Of a stretch of DNA of 64,000 nucleotides, positions 24,642-33,740 are shown one piece after another; position 1 is the first letter of the stretch; every line of letters begins with the position of its first letter. Source of the stretch: Variovorax paradoxus EPS (GTDB lineage Bacteria > Pseudomonadota > Gammaproteobacteria > Burkholderiales > Burkholderiaceae_C); NCBI RefSeq assembly GCF_000184745.1, contig NC_014931.1, forward strand, positions 248,001-312,000, read 5' to 3'. The notes under the pieces are model-generated. The model searched no databases. It worked only from the letters and a program-made list of their open reading frames with translations, and was not told the DNA's origin. Position numbers and translations under genes: made by a program.

Positions 24642-25643
24642 TTAAAACGGCGCGTCTTCCTCTTCCTCGGCGGCATCGACCGGGGTCGTGGGCACTGCCG
24701 CTTTGGCGGCCGGCTTCGGCGCTTCGTCCGCCGGTGCCGCGCCGAACGCCGCCTCGCCGCCCAGCGCATCGAGCAGCGCCGGCACCAGTTGGCCAAGTTC
24801 GCCGGTGGCGATTGCCACGTCGGCGTCGTAGTTGTCTTCCTTCTTGCCGCCTGCCGCGCCGTCGCCCGTGCCTTCCAGGAACACGATCTTGCGGATCAGC
24901 ATGCCGTGCGTCAGCTCGAACGACACGCGGTCGTCCCAGGTGAGCGCGAGGCGAGTGGGCCGCTTGCCGTCGGTGATGTGCTTCTGCACTTCCTCGATAT
25001 CGAGCGGGTGCTTGGCGTAGCGCACCACGGCCTTCGAATCGTCCGAGGCCTTGAGTTCGCACTCGCGGTCGATGGTGAAGCCGGCCGGCGGCTCCTGCGT
25101 CAGCAGCCAGTTCGCCATGGCGGCGGCCGGTTCGATCTGCGTGTTGATCAGTGCCACCGCAAAGCCGTCGAGCGACTTCACGAGGCTGGTGACCACTTCG
25201 TCGGCGCGCGAGGCGTTGCCGCTGTTGATCACGAGGCGGTGCTCGGCCTTGTCGATCCACACCGCCACGCGCGCGCTGCGGGTGAAGGCCATCGGCAGCA
25301 GCTCCAGGGTGATGTCTTCCTTGAGCTCCTTCTTTTCCTTCTTGCCGGGCTTTCGGCCGGTGGTGGCCTCGATCTGCGCGCAGCGCTCGTCGAGCTTGCG
25401 GCGCACCACGGAGCCGGGGACCTGCTTGCTCTCGATCATGTATTCGACGAGCCACTGGCCGTCGATGGATTCGACCAACGGGCCGCCGGCCTCGCCGCGG
25501 GGCTCGGCCCAGCCGGCAGACTTTTCCTGCGAGGGGCCGCAGGGCTCGAAGCGGTGCTTGCCCAAGCCCTCTTCCGCCTCGGCCAATGTTTGGGACCAGG
25601 CAGGTTCGATGCGATAGACGATGACGTTCTTGAATACGGACAC
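24642..25643 (-). CDS. rdgC: Recombination-associated protein RdgC
   Basis: A 333-residue nucleoid-associated DNA-binding ring protein that modulates RecA. The family N-terminus FKNVIVYRI is present and the start is a GTG (VSVFKNVIV) with AAGGG about 5 nt upstream; the longer open frame reaches into the repeat element and has no homology. Further landmarks are EYMIESKQVPGSVVRRKLDE and KKEKKELKEDITLELLPMAFTR. The C-terminal 35 residues are an Ala/Pro/Glu-rich tail ending EEEEDAPF. Its promoter must lie in or next to the inverted-repeat element that starts 42 bp upstream. Confidence 0.93.
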   Translation of the reverse strand: MSVFKNVIVYRIEPAWSQTLAEAEEGLGKHRFEPCGPSQEKSAGWAEPRGEAGGPLVESIDGQWLVEYMIESKQVPGSVVRRKLDERCAQIEATTGRKPGKKEKKELKEDITLELLPMAFTRSARVAVWIDKAEHRLVINSGNASRADEVVTSLVKSLDGFAVALINTQIEPAAAMANWLLTQEPPAGFTIDRECELKASDDSKAVVRYAKHPLDIEEVQKHITDGKRPTRLALTWDDRVSFELTHGMLIRKIVFLEGTGDGAAGGKKEDNYDADVAIATGELGQLVPALLDALGGEAAFGAAPADEAPKPAAKAAVPTTPVDAAEEEEDAPF

Positions 25644-25685
25644 GGAAACCCTTTTTCCACTGGTTTGCACAACCGGCCATTGTCG

Positions 25686-25969
25686 GGCACCCGGAGAGGG
25701 TCTGTCATCCGTCAAACGCCCTCGCGAAACCCTGCTGCGCGGCGCAGTGCGAGGCGCCCTGAGCGCCGCGTAGGCTGCTACGCAAGCGAAGGGCAACGCC
25801 GCAATGCGCCGCGCAGCAGGGTTTCCCTCCGGGCCGGCCCCGCCATACGGCGTCTGCTTTGTCGGCCGGCTTGCCCATGGGGGCCCATGGGCTGCGCCGC
25901 CCTTCGCGCATACACCATATGGCAGGGCCGGCGCGAGGGTGTTTGACGGATGACAGACCCTCCGGGCGC
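25686..25969. repeat. MITE-like or structured inverted-repeat element (three-way-junction fold)
   Basis: A gene-free 284-bp element fills most of the 399-bp gap between rdgC and ilvE. Terminal inverted repeats: 25698-25726 pairs with 25932-25960 (29 positions, one G-T wobble), extended to 25686-25969 past a 2-nt bulge and one mismatch. Inside are two long hairpins. Arm 1 (25726-25825) has a 21-bp perfect base stem and closes on GCGTAG-GCTG-CTACGC. Arm 2 (about 25834-25931) has a base stem of about 20 bp with a few transitions and closes on GCCCATGG-GGGC-CCATGGGC. Together they form a three-way junction as DNA cruciform or RNA. No ORF, transposase or target duplication was recognised. Confidence 0.8.
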
Positions 25970-26042
25970 CGCCTTAAAATCGAAAGCTTTTGCGACTTCC
26001 CCCTCTGTCGCACCCCCACACCGCTCCCAAAGGAATCAGGAA

Positions 26043-26996
26043 ATGAGCTCGATCCCCCCCTCGCTGGACGACCGTGACGGCAAGATCTGGATGGACGGCG
26101 AACTCGTGGACTGGCGCGACGCCAAGATCCACGTGTTGAGCCACACGCTGCACTACGGATGCGGCGCCTTCGAGGGCGTGCGCGCCTACAAGACGGCGGA
26201 CGGCGGCACCTCCATCTTCCGCCTGGCCGAGCACACCGAGCGCCTGTTCAACAGCGCCAAGATCCTGCGCATGAAGATTCCCTTCTCGCAGGAGCAACTG
26301 AACGAAGCCCAGAAGCAGGTGGTTCGCGAGAACAAGCTGGAAAGCTGCTACCTGCGCCCCCTCATCTGGATCGGCTCCGAAAAGCTGGGCGTGAGCCCCA
26401 AGGGCAACAAGATCCACGCCATGGTCGCGGCCTGGTCCTGGGGCGCCTACCTCGGCGAAGAAGGCATGCGCCGCGGCATCCGCGTGAAGACCTCCAGCTA
26501 CACCCGCCACCACGTCAACATCACGATGACGCAGGCCAAGTCGGTGAGCAACTACACGAATTCGATCCTGGCCAACATGGAAGCGCTGGACGACGGCTAC
26601 GACGAAGCGCTGCTGCTCGATGCGAGCGGCTTCGTGTCGGAAGGCGCGGGCGAGAACATCTTCGTGGTCAAGGGCGGCGTGGTCTACACGCCTGACCTCT
26701 CGGCCGGCGCCCTGAACGGCATCACGCGCAACACGATCCTGCACATCTGCAAGGACTTGGGGTTGGAACTCGTGCAGAAGCGCATCACGCGCGACGAGGT
26801 CTACATCTCCGACGAAGCCTTCTTCACCGGCACCGCCGCCGAAGTGACGCCGATCCGCGAACTCGACCGCATCGAGATCGGCAACCGTGGCGACGGCGGC
26901 TCGCGCGGCCCGATCACCGAGAAGATCCAGTCTGCCTTCTTCGACATCGTGAACGGCAAGAATCCCAAGTACGCCCACTGGCTCACGAAAGTCTGA
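26043..26996 (+). CDS. ilvE: Branched-chain amino acid aminotransferase IlvE
   Basis: A 317-residue class IV PLP aminotransferase performing the last step of Ile, Leu and Val synthesis. K166 in TMTQAKSVSNY is the PLP lysine; LHYGCGAFEGVRAYK (about 37-50), LDASGFVSEGAGENIFVVKGG and FFTGTAAEVTPI are family signatures. AAGGAATCAGGAA before the ATG is a good ribosome-binding site. Upstream, TAAAAT at 25975-25980 can serve as a -10, with ATGACA at 25950-25955 inside the inverted-repeat terminus as a possible -35 (19-nt spacer). A zinc-finger gene follows by 8 bp. Confidence 0.95.
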   Translation: MSSIPPSLDDRDGKIWMDGELVDWRDAKIHVLSHTLHYGCGAFEGVRAYKTADGGTSIFRLAEHTERLFNSAKILRMKIPFSQEQLNEAQKQVVRENKLESCYLRPLIWIGSEKLGVSPKGNKIHAMVAAWSWGAYLGEEGMRRGIRVKTSSYTRHHVNITMTQAKSVSNYTNSILANMEALDDGYDEALLLDASGFVSEGAGENIFVVKGGVVYTPDLSAGALNGITRNTILHICKDLGLELVQKRITRDEVYISDEAFFTGTAAEVTPIRELDRIEIGNRGDGGSRGPITEKIQSAFFDIVNGKNPKYAHWLTKV

Positions 26997-27004
26997 GAAA
27001 ACCC

Positions 27005-27214
27005 ATGTCTACCAATGCAGTCGTCGAACTCCTGGCCAAGGAGCTCAACCATCAGGGCGGCGTGTTCTGCCCCAGCCCCAAGGCCGACATGAAGCTCTGG
27101 AACAGCCACCCCAAGGTCTACCTGGACGTGGCGCGCACCGGCGAAGCCAAGTGCCCGTACTGCGGCACGGTGTACCGGCTGAAGGCCGGTGAAGCCGTGT
27201 CGGCGCGCCACTGA
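27005..27214 (+). CDS. Small zinc-finger domain protein (zf-CHCC-like)
   Basis: A 69-residue cytoplasmic protein with metal-binding residues in GGVFCPSP, LWNSHPKVYLDV and CPYCGTVYRL, a C-H-C-C pattern like the zf-CHCC/NDUFS6-type domain. It follows ilvE by 8 bp and is probably in the same transcript. Such small proteins are common in Burkholderiales, but their role is not established; a metal-binding or complex-assembly function is only suggested by the fold. Confidence 0.85.
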   Translation: MSTNAVVELLAKELNHQGGVFCPSPKADMKLWNSHPKVYLDVARTGEAKCPYCGTVYRLKAGEAVSARH

Positions 27215-27231
27215 GTTGCGCCTGACCTGAC

Positions 27232-27648
27232 GTGACGCTTCGCGGCCTGCTGTGGCGCTTTGCCGCAGCTTACGTGGTGCTGCTGATCGTCGTCGGCGTC
27301 GCGCTGAACCTGGCGGGCGCCAGCTCCAGCACGGGCGGCAACATGGCCGCCTTGCTCGGCACCGTGGCGTGGGTGTGCATGGACTCCGCCAAGAAGAACG
27401 GCCGCTACTTCACCCCTGAGGAAAAGAAGCGCGCCGTCCTGGGCATGCTCGTCATCGACATGGCGATCCAGGCCGCGGTGACGGTGGCGGTCGGGCTGTT
27501 CGCCGGTGCGACGGGCCTGTCGCTGGGGCCGGCCCTGCTGGTGCTGCTTTTCGTCGGCGTGCTGCACGCGCTGGTGATCTGGTTCTTCGTCGGCTTTGCC
27601 GGCAAGCAGCACGCGGCGGCCGAGGCCCGGCGCAACAAGATCGGTTGA
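27232..27648 (+). CDS. ABZJ_00895-like small membrane protein
   Basis: A 138-residue protein starting at GTG (TLRGLLWRFAAAYVVLLIVVG) 17 bp after the zinc-finger gene. Four hydrophobic segments are visible near residues 8-27, 33-50, 65-88 and 95-120. The loop SAKKNGRYFTPEEKKRAVLGM between the second and third is the most conserved-looking part and resembles the ABZJ_00895 family of uncharacterised membrane proteins. The gene ends 1 bp before the convergent 27650 gene. No function is known. Confidence 0.78.
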   Translation: MTLRGLLWRFAAAYVVLLIVVGVALNLAGASSSTGGNMAALLGTVAWVCMDSAKKNGRYFTPEEKKRAVLGMLVIDMAIQAAVTVAVGLFAGATGLSLGPALLVLLFVGVLHALVIWFFVGFAGKQHAAAEARRNKIG

Positions 27649-27649
27649 A

Positions 27650-28705
27650 TCAGGGCGCGAGGACCATCGGCAACGTCTTCTGGCCGCTGATCCATTCGCC
27701 GCGCAGGCCGGCGCCATCGGGCTTGAGGCGCAGGCGCGTGTCGCTGGACTCCTCGAGCAGCAGCACGCCGTTCTGGTATTTGCCGAACACCGAGATCGCT
27801 TTGCGATAGCGGTCGTAGAAATACGTGGCGGCGACAGAGCCGTCGCTGCGCAGCGCCTCCAGCCGCAGGGTCACCGGCAGGCGCGCATCGATGGTGCCGT
27901 GCAACACCTGGTCGAACGGCGATGCCGGAGCAGGCGCCGCGCCTTCGCCCAGCAGCAGCGCGCGGCCGTAAGCCGTGAGCCACGGCCCGAGCTGGGCGGG
28001 CGTGAAGCGGGTGCTGAGGTCATCGAGGTCGTCCAGCGCGCGCATCGCGTGGTTGCTGCAGCGGCCCTGCGTGAACAGCACGCCCTTCGCATCGATCTCC
28101 ATGCCGCGCATGCCCTCGATCTTCTGGTAGACCGGGTCCTGGCGCGACGTCAGGCACTCGGTGTAGAGCGCGATCTTGTCTTCGCGCGCTTCTTCCTTGC
28201 TGCGCGCCTTGTTCCCCAGCGCGGCAATCTCCTTGCGCAGCCTGGCGGCGTTGTTCGCCTGGATCTTGCGCGCCATGTCGGCAAGGCCCTCGGCGGTGAA
28301 CAGGTCGCCCGGCGAGAGATGACGCCCGGTCGTCGCATCGAACGCGTGCCCGACGGAGAAGCTTTCGCAATACGCGCCGCAGCCTTCCCCTTCGACGCGC
28401 AGCGACAGCACGCGGCCGTCGTTGCGCAGCACCGCGTAGCCGAGGTTCGGCAACCGCTCCCAGTTTTTCGCATCGACGCCGCGCAGGCCCTCCGCGGCGC
28501 GCGCCGGCGCCATGGCCTCGAAGGTGTCGATGAAAAGAAACTGGTTGATGCGATCGGCGACCTTGGCGTCGTCGGTGCGCACCCAGGGAAAGCGTTGCGC
28601 CTCGGGGCCTGAGCCGTGGACGAGGCCCTGCACGACGGCGGGGGCCGCGTGCGCACCGAAGGTGCAGGCCAGAAGCAGGATGAGGGTGGCGAGGATGCGT
28701 CGCAT
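27650..28705 (-). CDS. Uncharacterised exported protein
   Basis: A 351-residue protein with a Sec signal peptide (MRRILATLILLLACTFGAHA, cleavage near AHA-APA). The mature part contains SLRVEGEGCGAYCESFSVGHAFDATTGRHLSPGDLF, resembling the DUF3298/PdaC-like periplasmic pattern in which calculated secondary structure precedes a 'T-G-x-x-L-x-x-x-D-L-F' motif. Cysteines at about 108 and 112, and further ones near 182 and 217, suggest disulphides. It is followed 4 bp upstream by the O-antigen-ligase-like gene on the same strand. Function unknown. Confidence 0.78.
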   Translation of the reverse strand: MRRILATLILLLACTFGAHAAPAVVQGLVHGSGPEAQRFPWVRTDDAKVADRINQFLFIDTFEAMAPARAAEGLRGVDAKNWERLPNLGYAVLRNDGRVLSLRVEGEGCGAYCESFSVGHAFDATTGRHLSPGDLFTAEGLADMARKIQANNAARLRKEIAALGNKARSKEEAREDKIALYTECLTSRQDPVYQKIEGMRGMEIDAKGVLFTQGRCSNHAMRALDDLDDLSTRFTPAQLGPWLTAYGRALLLGEGAAPAPASPFDQVLHGTIDARLPVTLRLEALRSDGSVAATYFYDRYRKAISVFGKYQNGVLLLEESSDTRLRLKPDGAGLRGEWISGQKTLPMVLAP

Positions 28706-28709
28706 GGTT

Positions 28710-29960
28710 TTATGCCGTGGGATTGGTGTTCAGGTTCGGCCGACGCCACGGCCACAGGTCGCGCCACGGCGCGGGATCGTTCTTTTCCTGCGCGAGCCTC
28801 AGATACACCATCGCGATCCAGAGCAGCGCGAGGCCGATCTGCGCATCGCGCATGGCCGAGTTCACGCTCGATGCGATCAGCGCGATCAGCGTTGCGGCCA
28901 ATGCGAAGCGGCCGGCGATGTCGGGACGCCGCCACGCCTGCCATACCGCCGCCACCATGATGACCAGCAGGCTCAGCAGCGCGGGCAATCCGCCCTGCGC
29001 GCCCACCCAGAGAAAGTCGTTGTGCGGCATGTTCGAGTCCGCGAACAAGGCCGGGCCGCGCTTGTGCCACTGGCTGGTCCAGCCGCCGATGCCCCAGCCG
29101 GTGAGCGGCCGGTCGGCGATCATGAGGCCGGTGTCGCGGTACATGTAGTACCGGATGACCCAGCTTCCGTGGAAGACCGCGCCGGTTTGCGCCTCCTCGA
29201 TTTCCTGCACGCCCGTCTCGACCTTGTGCTGCAGCTGCGGCAACTGATAGAGCGCGGCCCCGATCACGACCGCTCCCAGCACCAGCGCGCTCACCAGCAT
29301 CTTCAGATGGTTGCGCCACTGGTGGATGCACACCACCGGAACCACCAGCAGCAGCGCGAGCACCGAGGTGCGCGAGGTCAGCGGCAGCGCGACCACGAAG
29401 CCCAGCCCCAGCATCAGCAAGAAAGCCGGAATGGCGCGCAGCGGCTTGTGACCGGCGGTCTGCGCAATGCCCCACACGGCAGCCGTGGCGGCCACCACGC
29501 TGAACAGCAGCGCGTTGCTGATCGACTTGTTGCCCACCTCCATGACCACCCCGCGCAGCGGCGACCAGACCGGAAAGCCGATGGCGTAGTGCAGAACGAT
29601 CAGCAGGATGTTCAGCGCCGCGATCAGCAGGAAGCCGCGCAACGCCCAGATCGCTTCTTCGCGCGTGAGCGCCATCGCCATCAGGATCGTGAGGCCGATG
29701 CGCACGCCGTGAAAGAGGTTGGAGCCGGTCTCCGGGTAGTGCGGCCCGAAGGCCAGCACCAGAAGGGTCCAGGCCAGGTAGGCGACCACCGGCCACCACA
29801 GCGGATTGGCGCGCAGGCGCGCGAAGCGTTCGGCGTATCCGCCGGCGAGCAGCATCGCGAGCAGCAACAGGATGGCCGACAGGTAGGTGACGCCGACCGG
29901 CATGAACACCACCAGCCCCCAGAACATGGCCGCGGGCCGAACGATGTGCGATCTCTGCAT
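28710..29960 (-). CDS. O-antigen ligase family membrane protein (Wzy_C superfamily)
   Basis: A 416-residue polytopic protein with about ten to twelve hydrophobic segments. The large periplasmic loop near residues 240-320 contains the conserved SWVIRYYMYRDTGLMIADRPLTGWGIGG and SNMPHNDFLWVGAQGG, with the H of PHND typical of WaaL/Wzy-type enzymes. Members attach or polymerise glycans (O-antigen ligation, exopolysaccharide polymerisation, protein O-glycosylation). No glycosyltransferase or export genes lie nearby, so the donor glycan is unknown. Between it and the histidine kinase lie 144 bp with GC-rich inverted repeats and no gene. Confidence 0.88.
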   Translation of the reverse strand: MQRSHIVRPAAMFWGLVVFMPVGVTYLSAILLLLAMLLAGGYAERFARLRANPLWWPVVAYLAWTLLVLAFGPHYPETGSNLFHGVRIGLTILMAMALTREEAIWALRGFLLIAALNILLIVLHYAIGFPVWSPLRGVVMEVGNKSISNALLFSVVAATAAVWGIAQTAGHKPLRAIPAFLLMLGLGFVVALPLTSRTSVLALLLVVPVVCIHQWRNHLKMLVSALVLGAVVIGAALYQLPQLQHKVETGVQEIEEAQTGAVFHGSWVIRYYMYRDTGLMIADRPLTGWGIGGWTSQWHKRGPALFADSNMPHNDFLWVGAQGGLPALLSLLVIMVAAVWQAWRRPDIAGRFALAATLIALIASSVNSAMRDAQIGLALLWIAMVYLRLAQEKNDPAPWRDLWPWRRPNLNTNPTA

Positions 29961-30104
29961 AGGGGCGGGATTTTAGGGTGCAGGCTTGGTACTCCCCCAG
30001 GCTTCGCGCACTTCGTGTCGCTTCTCCTTCCCCCTCGCCGGGGGCGACGCCTGCGGCCCGGCGAAGCCGGTTCCGCGGCGTCCCGCGAAAGGGATTCGGG
30101 TGTG

Positions 30105-31304
30105 TCAGTGCGCGGTCGCGGCCACCGGCAGCCGGATCACGAAGCTCGCCCCGCCTTCCGGCGCGTCTTCGCATCGCACGGTGCCGCCGTGCCGCTCGGC
30201 AATCGACTTCACCAGCGCCAGCCCGAGGCCCACGCCGCCGTTGCGCTCGCTCGCGCCGGGCAGCCGGTAGAAGGGTTCGAAGATGCGTTCGCGCAGGGCC
30301 GGCGGCACGCCGGGGCCGCGGTCGTTCACGCGCACGGTGGCAAAGCCGTTGGCGCTGCCCAGTTCCACGCTGATGCTGCCGGCGCCGTAGCGGCGGGCGT
30401 TTTCCAGCAGGTTGCGGATCGCGCGGCGCAAGAGGCGCGACACGCCCGGCACCGTGAGCGCCGCGTTGTCGGTGCCCTCGGCCAGGTCGAGTTCGGCATT
30501 CACCTGCGAGCATTCCTCGGCGGCGAGACCCGTGAGGTCGACCGCCTCGATGGTGCCCATGTCGGCCTCGCTCGCATCCAGGCGGCTGGCGAGCAGGATC
30601 TCGTCGATGAGCTGGTCGAGTTCGCCGATGTTGCGCGAGATTTCCTCGCGCGCCTTGGGGCTCGGATGCTCGCCCATCAGCTCCAGCCCCATGCGGATGC
30701 GGGTGAGCGGCGAGCGCAGCTCGTGCGATGCGTTGGCCAGCAGCGACTTGTGCGAGCGCACCAACTGCTCGATGCGTTCGGCCGACGCGTTGAATCGTTT
30801 GGAGAGATCAGCCACTTCGTCCTGTCCTTCTTCGGTCACGCGCACCGAGAGATCGCCATCGCCCCAGCGCTGCACGCCGCGCTGCAGCGTTTCCAGCCGC
30901 TGCGTGATGCGCCGCACGATGGGGTAGACGCCCAATGCCACTGCCACACCCACCAGCGCGATCATCCAGCCGAGGCCGAAGGGCGTGCGCCACGGCGCGA
31001 AGCCGCCGGTGCCGGTGGCCCGCTCGCGGGGCGCCACGCGCAGCGTGATGGCCTTGCCGTCGCTCAGCGTCACGTCGAATTCCAGTCCCTGGCCCGGCAC
31101 GCGCAATGCGGTGCCCGAACCGATCGTCCGGTCCTGCGCATCGAGCACGACCACGTGGCGCGGCACCGGCGCCAGCCGCTCGCGCTCGGCCTCGGCGGCC
31201 TCGCGCACGATCCAGTTGGCCATCAGCGTGAGGATGACCACGCCGCCCACCACCGCGAGCCAGATGCGGACGTAGAGGTGGCCGGAGTAGAGCTTGCGCA
31301 GCAT
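30105..31304 (-). CDS. Two-component sensor histidine kinase
   Basis: A 399-residue inner-membrane kinase. First transmembrane helix about residues 12-30, periplasmic sensor to about 105, second helix 112-131, then HAMP (ITQRLETLQRGVQRWGDGDLSVRV), the HisKA dimerisation domain with phospho-acceptor H194 in ANASHELRSPLTRIRMGLE, and an HATPase with N box NLLENARRYGAG and G boxes NDRGPGVP and GVGLGLALV. The start is the ATG after an in-frame TTG. It lies 6 bp downstream of the OmpR-type regulator gene, so the two are a cognate pair. The signal is unknown. Confidence 0.93.
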   Translation of the reverse strand: MLRKLYSGHLYVRIWLAVVGGVVILTLMANWIVREAAEAERERLAPVPRHVVVLDAQDRTIGSGTALRVPGQGLEFDVTLSDGKAITLRVAPRERATGTGGFAPWRTPFGLGWMIALVGVAVALGVYPIVRRITQRLETLQRGVQRWGDGDLSVRVTEEGQDEVADLSKRFNASAERIEQLVRSHKSLLANASHELRSPLTRIRMGLELMGEHPSPKAREEISRNIGELDQLIDEILLASRLDASEADMGTIEAVDLTGLAAEECSQVNAELDLAEGTDNAALTVPGVSRLLRRAIRNLLENARRYGAGSISVELGSANGFATVRVNDRGPGVPPALRERIFEPFYRLPGASERNGGVGLGLALVKSIAERHGGTVRCEDAPEGGASFVIRLPVAATAH

Positions 31305-31310
31305 CAAGCC

Positions 31311-32033
31311 TCAGTCTTGTTGCTTGGCGAAAACGTAGCCGACGCCGCGCACGGTGAGGATGCGCTTGGGGTTCTTCGCATCGACTTCTATCGCGGCGCG
31401 GATGCGGCCCATGTGCACGTCGATCGAGCGGTCGAAGGCCTCGAGCTCGCGGCCGCGCACGGCTTCCATGATCTGGTCGCGCGTGAGCACGCGACCCGCG
31501 CGCTCGGCCATCGCGACCAGCAGGTCGAACTGGTAGGAGGTGAGGTCGGCCAGCGCGCCGGCCACGGACACGGTGCGCGCGTTGCGGTCGATCTCCAGCG
31601 TGCCGAAGCGCATCACGGTGGAGGCTTCGCTCTCGGTGGCGTTCTCGCTGCGGCGGCGCAACACGGCGCGGATGCGCGCCAGCAGCTCGCGTGGCTCGAA
31701 GGGCTTGGGCAAGTAGTCGTCGGCGCCGATTTCCAGGCCGATGATGCGGTCCATCGGGTCGCCCTTGGCGGTGAGCATCAGCACCGAGACCTTGGAGATC
31801 GGGCCGGGCAGCGCGCGGATGCGGCGGCAGACTTCGAGCCCGTCGGTGTCGGGCAGCATCAGGTCGAGTATCACGAGGTCGGGGGCGTGCTGCTGCAATT
31901 GCTCCAGGCCGCTCGCGCCGTCACCGGCGTGGTTGAAGGCGAAACCCGACTGCGTCAGGTACTCGCCCACCATCTGCGCCAGGCGGGCGTCGTCTTCGAT
32001 CATCAGGAGTTGGGGGGTGCTCATGCGCTTCAT
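31311..32033 (-). CDS. OmpR family response regulator
   Basis: A 240-residue regulator. The receiver domain has acidic residues in MIEDDARL, the phospho-acceptor D57 in VILDLMLPDTDG and the switch Lys in VLMLTAKGDP; KPFEPRELLARI ends it. The C-terminal winged helix contains LTSYQFDLLVAMAERAGRVLTRDQI and RSIDVHMGRIRAAIE. A second start three codons later (MSTPQLL) is possible. It lies 53 bp downstream of the flavoprotein gene on the same strand, so read-through from the ketosynthase cluster is possible. Confidence 0.94.
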   Translation of the reverse strand: MKRMSTPQLLMIEDDARLAQMVGEYLTQSGFAFNHAGDGASGLEQLQQHAPDLVILDLMLPDTDGLEVCRRIRALPGPISKVSVLMLTAKGDPMDRIIGLEIGADDYLPKPFEPRELLARIRAVLRRRSENATESEASTVMRFGTLEIDRNARTVSVAGALADLTSYQFDLLVAMAERAGRVLTRDQIMEAVRGRELEAFDRSIDVHMGRIRAAIEVDAKNPKRILTVRGVGYVFAKQQD

Positions 32034-32086
32034 GGTCGTCCACAGGGAGCAAGCGGGCTTGAACGCTCCGTAAAGTTGGGTAAACC

Positions 32087-33736
32087 TCAGGCGTGGGTGT
32101 CAACCGGAGGTGCTGCGAAAAGCATAGCGTCGCGGGCCGTGGTCGCGGGTGTTTTCCCACGGTTTTCTTCGAGAAGCGCCAGCAGGGCGCCGGCCTCCAC
32201 GTCCGGATCGGCGGTGCGAGCCCGCCCGAGGATTTCGCCGGCCAGTTGCCGCAGCATGACCGTCGAAGCCCGGATGCGGTCCTTGAAGCCGGCGTCGTCG
32301 AGCGTGTCCTTCAGGCTGCGGTTGAGCTCGGCGAACCACGGCATCGCGGCCTGGTCGAGCATCGCGGCCGGGTTGCTCTTGTTGCTCGACGCCGACCAGT
32401 CGCGCATCAGCCGCTGCACCGCGACATTCAGGCGCTGGCAGTGCTGCAGTTCGTCCTTCAGGCTTCCGAGCGCCGGCAGGTCGGTCAGGCGCCGCTGGAA
32501 GAAGATCTGCGCGAGCACGCCCCAGTAGTACGCGTAGTCCCAGATCACCTTCACCGGCAGCACCTCCGGGTCACCGAAGAGCGGGTACTGGTCCTGGTAG
32601 AGCGCGAGCGTGCTTTCGTAGAACGAGTGGTAGATCTGGTCGTAGAGCTGGGCTCGGGCTTCCAGGGGGCGGCCCGCGCGGTCCTGCGCAATGAGGTCGG
32701 TGATGTAGGTGTTGGCGATCGCGATGAAGTCGCTGCCGGGCGAATAGAACGGGTCGAGAAAGAGCCCCGCCTCGCCCGTCATCGCCCAGCGCTCGCCCGA
32801 GAACACCTGCTTGCAGCCGTGCGAGAAGTGCCTGAGGAACGCGAAGTCCTGCAGCAGGTGGCGCTTGCCGTCCAGCGCCTCGTACAGGCGCGGCTGGTAG
32901 GTGGCGAACCAGGCCATCGCCTTCTCGAAGGTGTCGATGGTGTCCAGCGGATGCAGCGCCGGGTCGGCCACGATGCCCACCGAGTGCGAGCCCGAGGCCA
33001 GCGGAATCAGCCAGGCCCAGTAGCCGGCGCCCACGAAGTGGTTGGTCGAGAGCCAACGCGCCTGCGGGTTGCAGCGTTCGCGCCATTCGGCGTTGTCGCT
33101 CCAGTCGTCGACCGCGATGCGCTCGCCGATGCGGAACCACACCGCGTTGACGTCGTGCGCGTTGGGCTCGGCAAGGCCGAGCTTGCGCTTGAGCATGCCG
33201 GCGCGGCCGCAGGCGTCGATGAGCCAGCGCGCCTCTGTGGCGTGGGTTTCTTCGCCGCGCGTCCATTCGATGCGGTGGGGCGTCGCGGGGTCTGCGGCCA
33301 AATCGATGCGCCGCACCAACGCGCTGTCGACGAAGCGCACGCCGTGCCGCACGGCTTCCTCGGCCAGGAAGTTCTCGAAGATGCCGCGGTCGATCTGGTA
33401 GCTGGGCACCGCCAGGTAGCGGCTCGCGCCGATCTCGGTGACGTTGTCGATGTCGCTGCGGCCTTCGCTGAAGAAGAAGCGAAAGCCGAACTTGCGCAGC
33501 TGCGCTTCGTCCATGTGCGCCTTGAGCCCGAGCACCGTGTCGAAGTAGTGCGCCCCGATCTCGACCGACGATTCGCCCACCTTGTGGGCCGCGTGCGGCA
33601 CCGGATGCGTGCGGCGCTCCAGCACCAGCACCTTCAGGTCGCCGAAGCGCTGCTTCAGCTGGATCGCCAGCGTGAGGCCGGCGAGACCGCCTCCCATGAT
33701 CACTGCGTCAAACGAATCCAGCGCAGTGTCGGTCAT
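32087..33736 (-). CDS. Halogenase-like FAD-dependent oxidoreductase
   Basis: A 549-residue flavoprotein. The FAD-binding GGGLAG is at 15-20 and the halogenase-type motif W240-x-W242-x-I-P245 is present in GYWAWLIPLASGSHSVGIV; GERWAMTGEAGLFLDPFYSPG is the second FAD region. These are features of the tryptophan-halogenase superfamily, which also contains non-halogenating members in polyene pigment clusters. Four bp separate it from the chain-length-factor-like gene, so it probably acts on a product of the two ketosynthases. Whether it halogenates, hydroxylates or desaturates cannot be read. The start MTDTALDSFD is chosen at the beginning of homology. Confidence 0.82.
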   Translation of the reverse strand: MTDTALDSFDAVIMGGGLAGLTLAIQLKQRFGDLKVLVLERRTHPVPHAAHKVGESSVEIGAHYFDTVLGLKAHMDEAQLRKFGFRFFFSEGRSDIDNVTEIGASRYLAVPSYQIDRGIFENFLAEEAVRHGVRFVDSALVRRIDLAADPATPHRIEWTRGEETHATEARWLIDACGRAGMLKRKLGLAEPNAHDVNAVWFRIGERIAVDDWSDNAEWRERCNPQARWLSTNHFVGAGYWAWLIPLASGSHSVGIVADPALHPLDTIDTFEKAMAWFATYQPRLYEALDGKRHLLQDFAFLRHFSHGCKQVFSGERWAMTGEAGLFLDPFYSPGSDFIAIANTYITDLIAQDRAGRPLEARAQLYDQIYHSFYESTLALYQDQYPLFGDPEVLPVKVIWDYAYYWGVLAQIFFQRRLTDLPALGSLKDELQHCQRLNVAVQRLMRDWSASSNKSNPAAMLDQAAMPWFAELNRSLKDTLDDAGFKDRIRASTVMLRQLAGEILGRARTADPDVEAGALLALLEENRGKTPATTARDAMLFAAPPVDTHA

Positions 33737-33740
33737 GGTC

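Noticed and set aside
25686..25969. Interpretation of the inverted-repeat element as a CRISPR array or an insertion sequence
   Set aside because: There are no regularly spaced direct repeats and no transposase ORF; the symmetry is inverted and nested instead.
28512..32528. Plus-strand open frame of 1338 codons
   Set aside because: It is the antisense shadow of the O-antigen ligase, kinase and regulator genes, with shadow-type composition and no motif.
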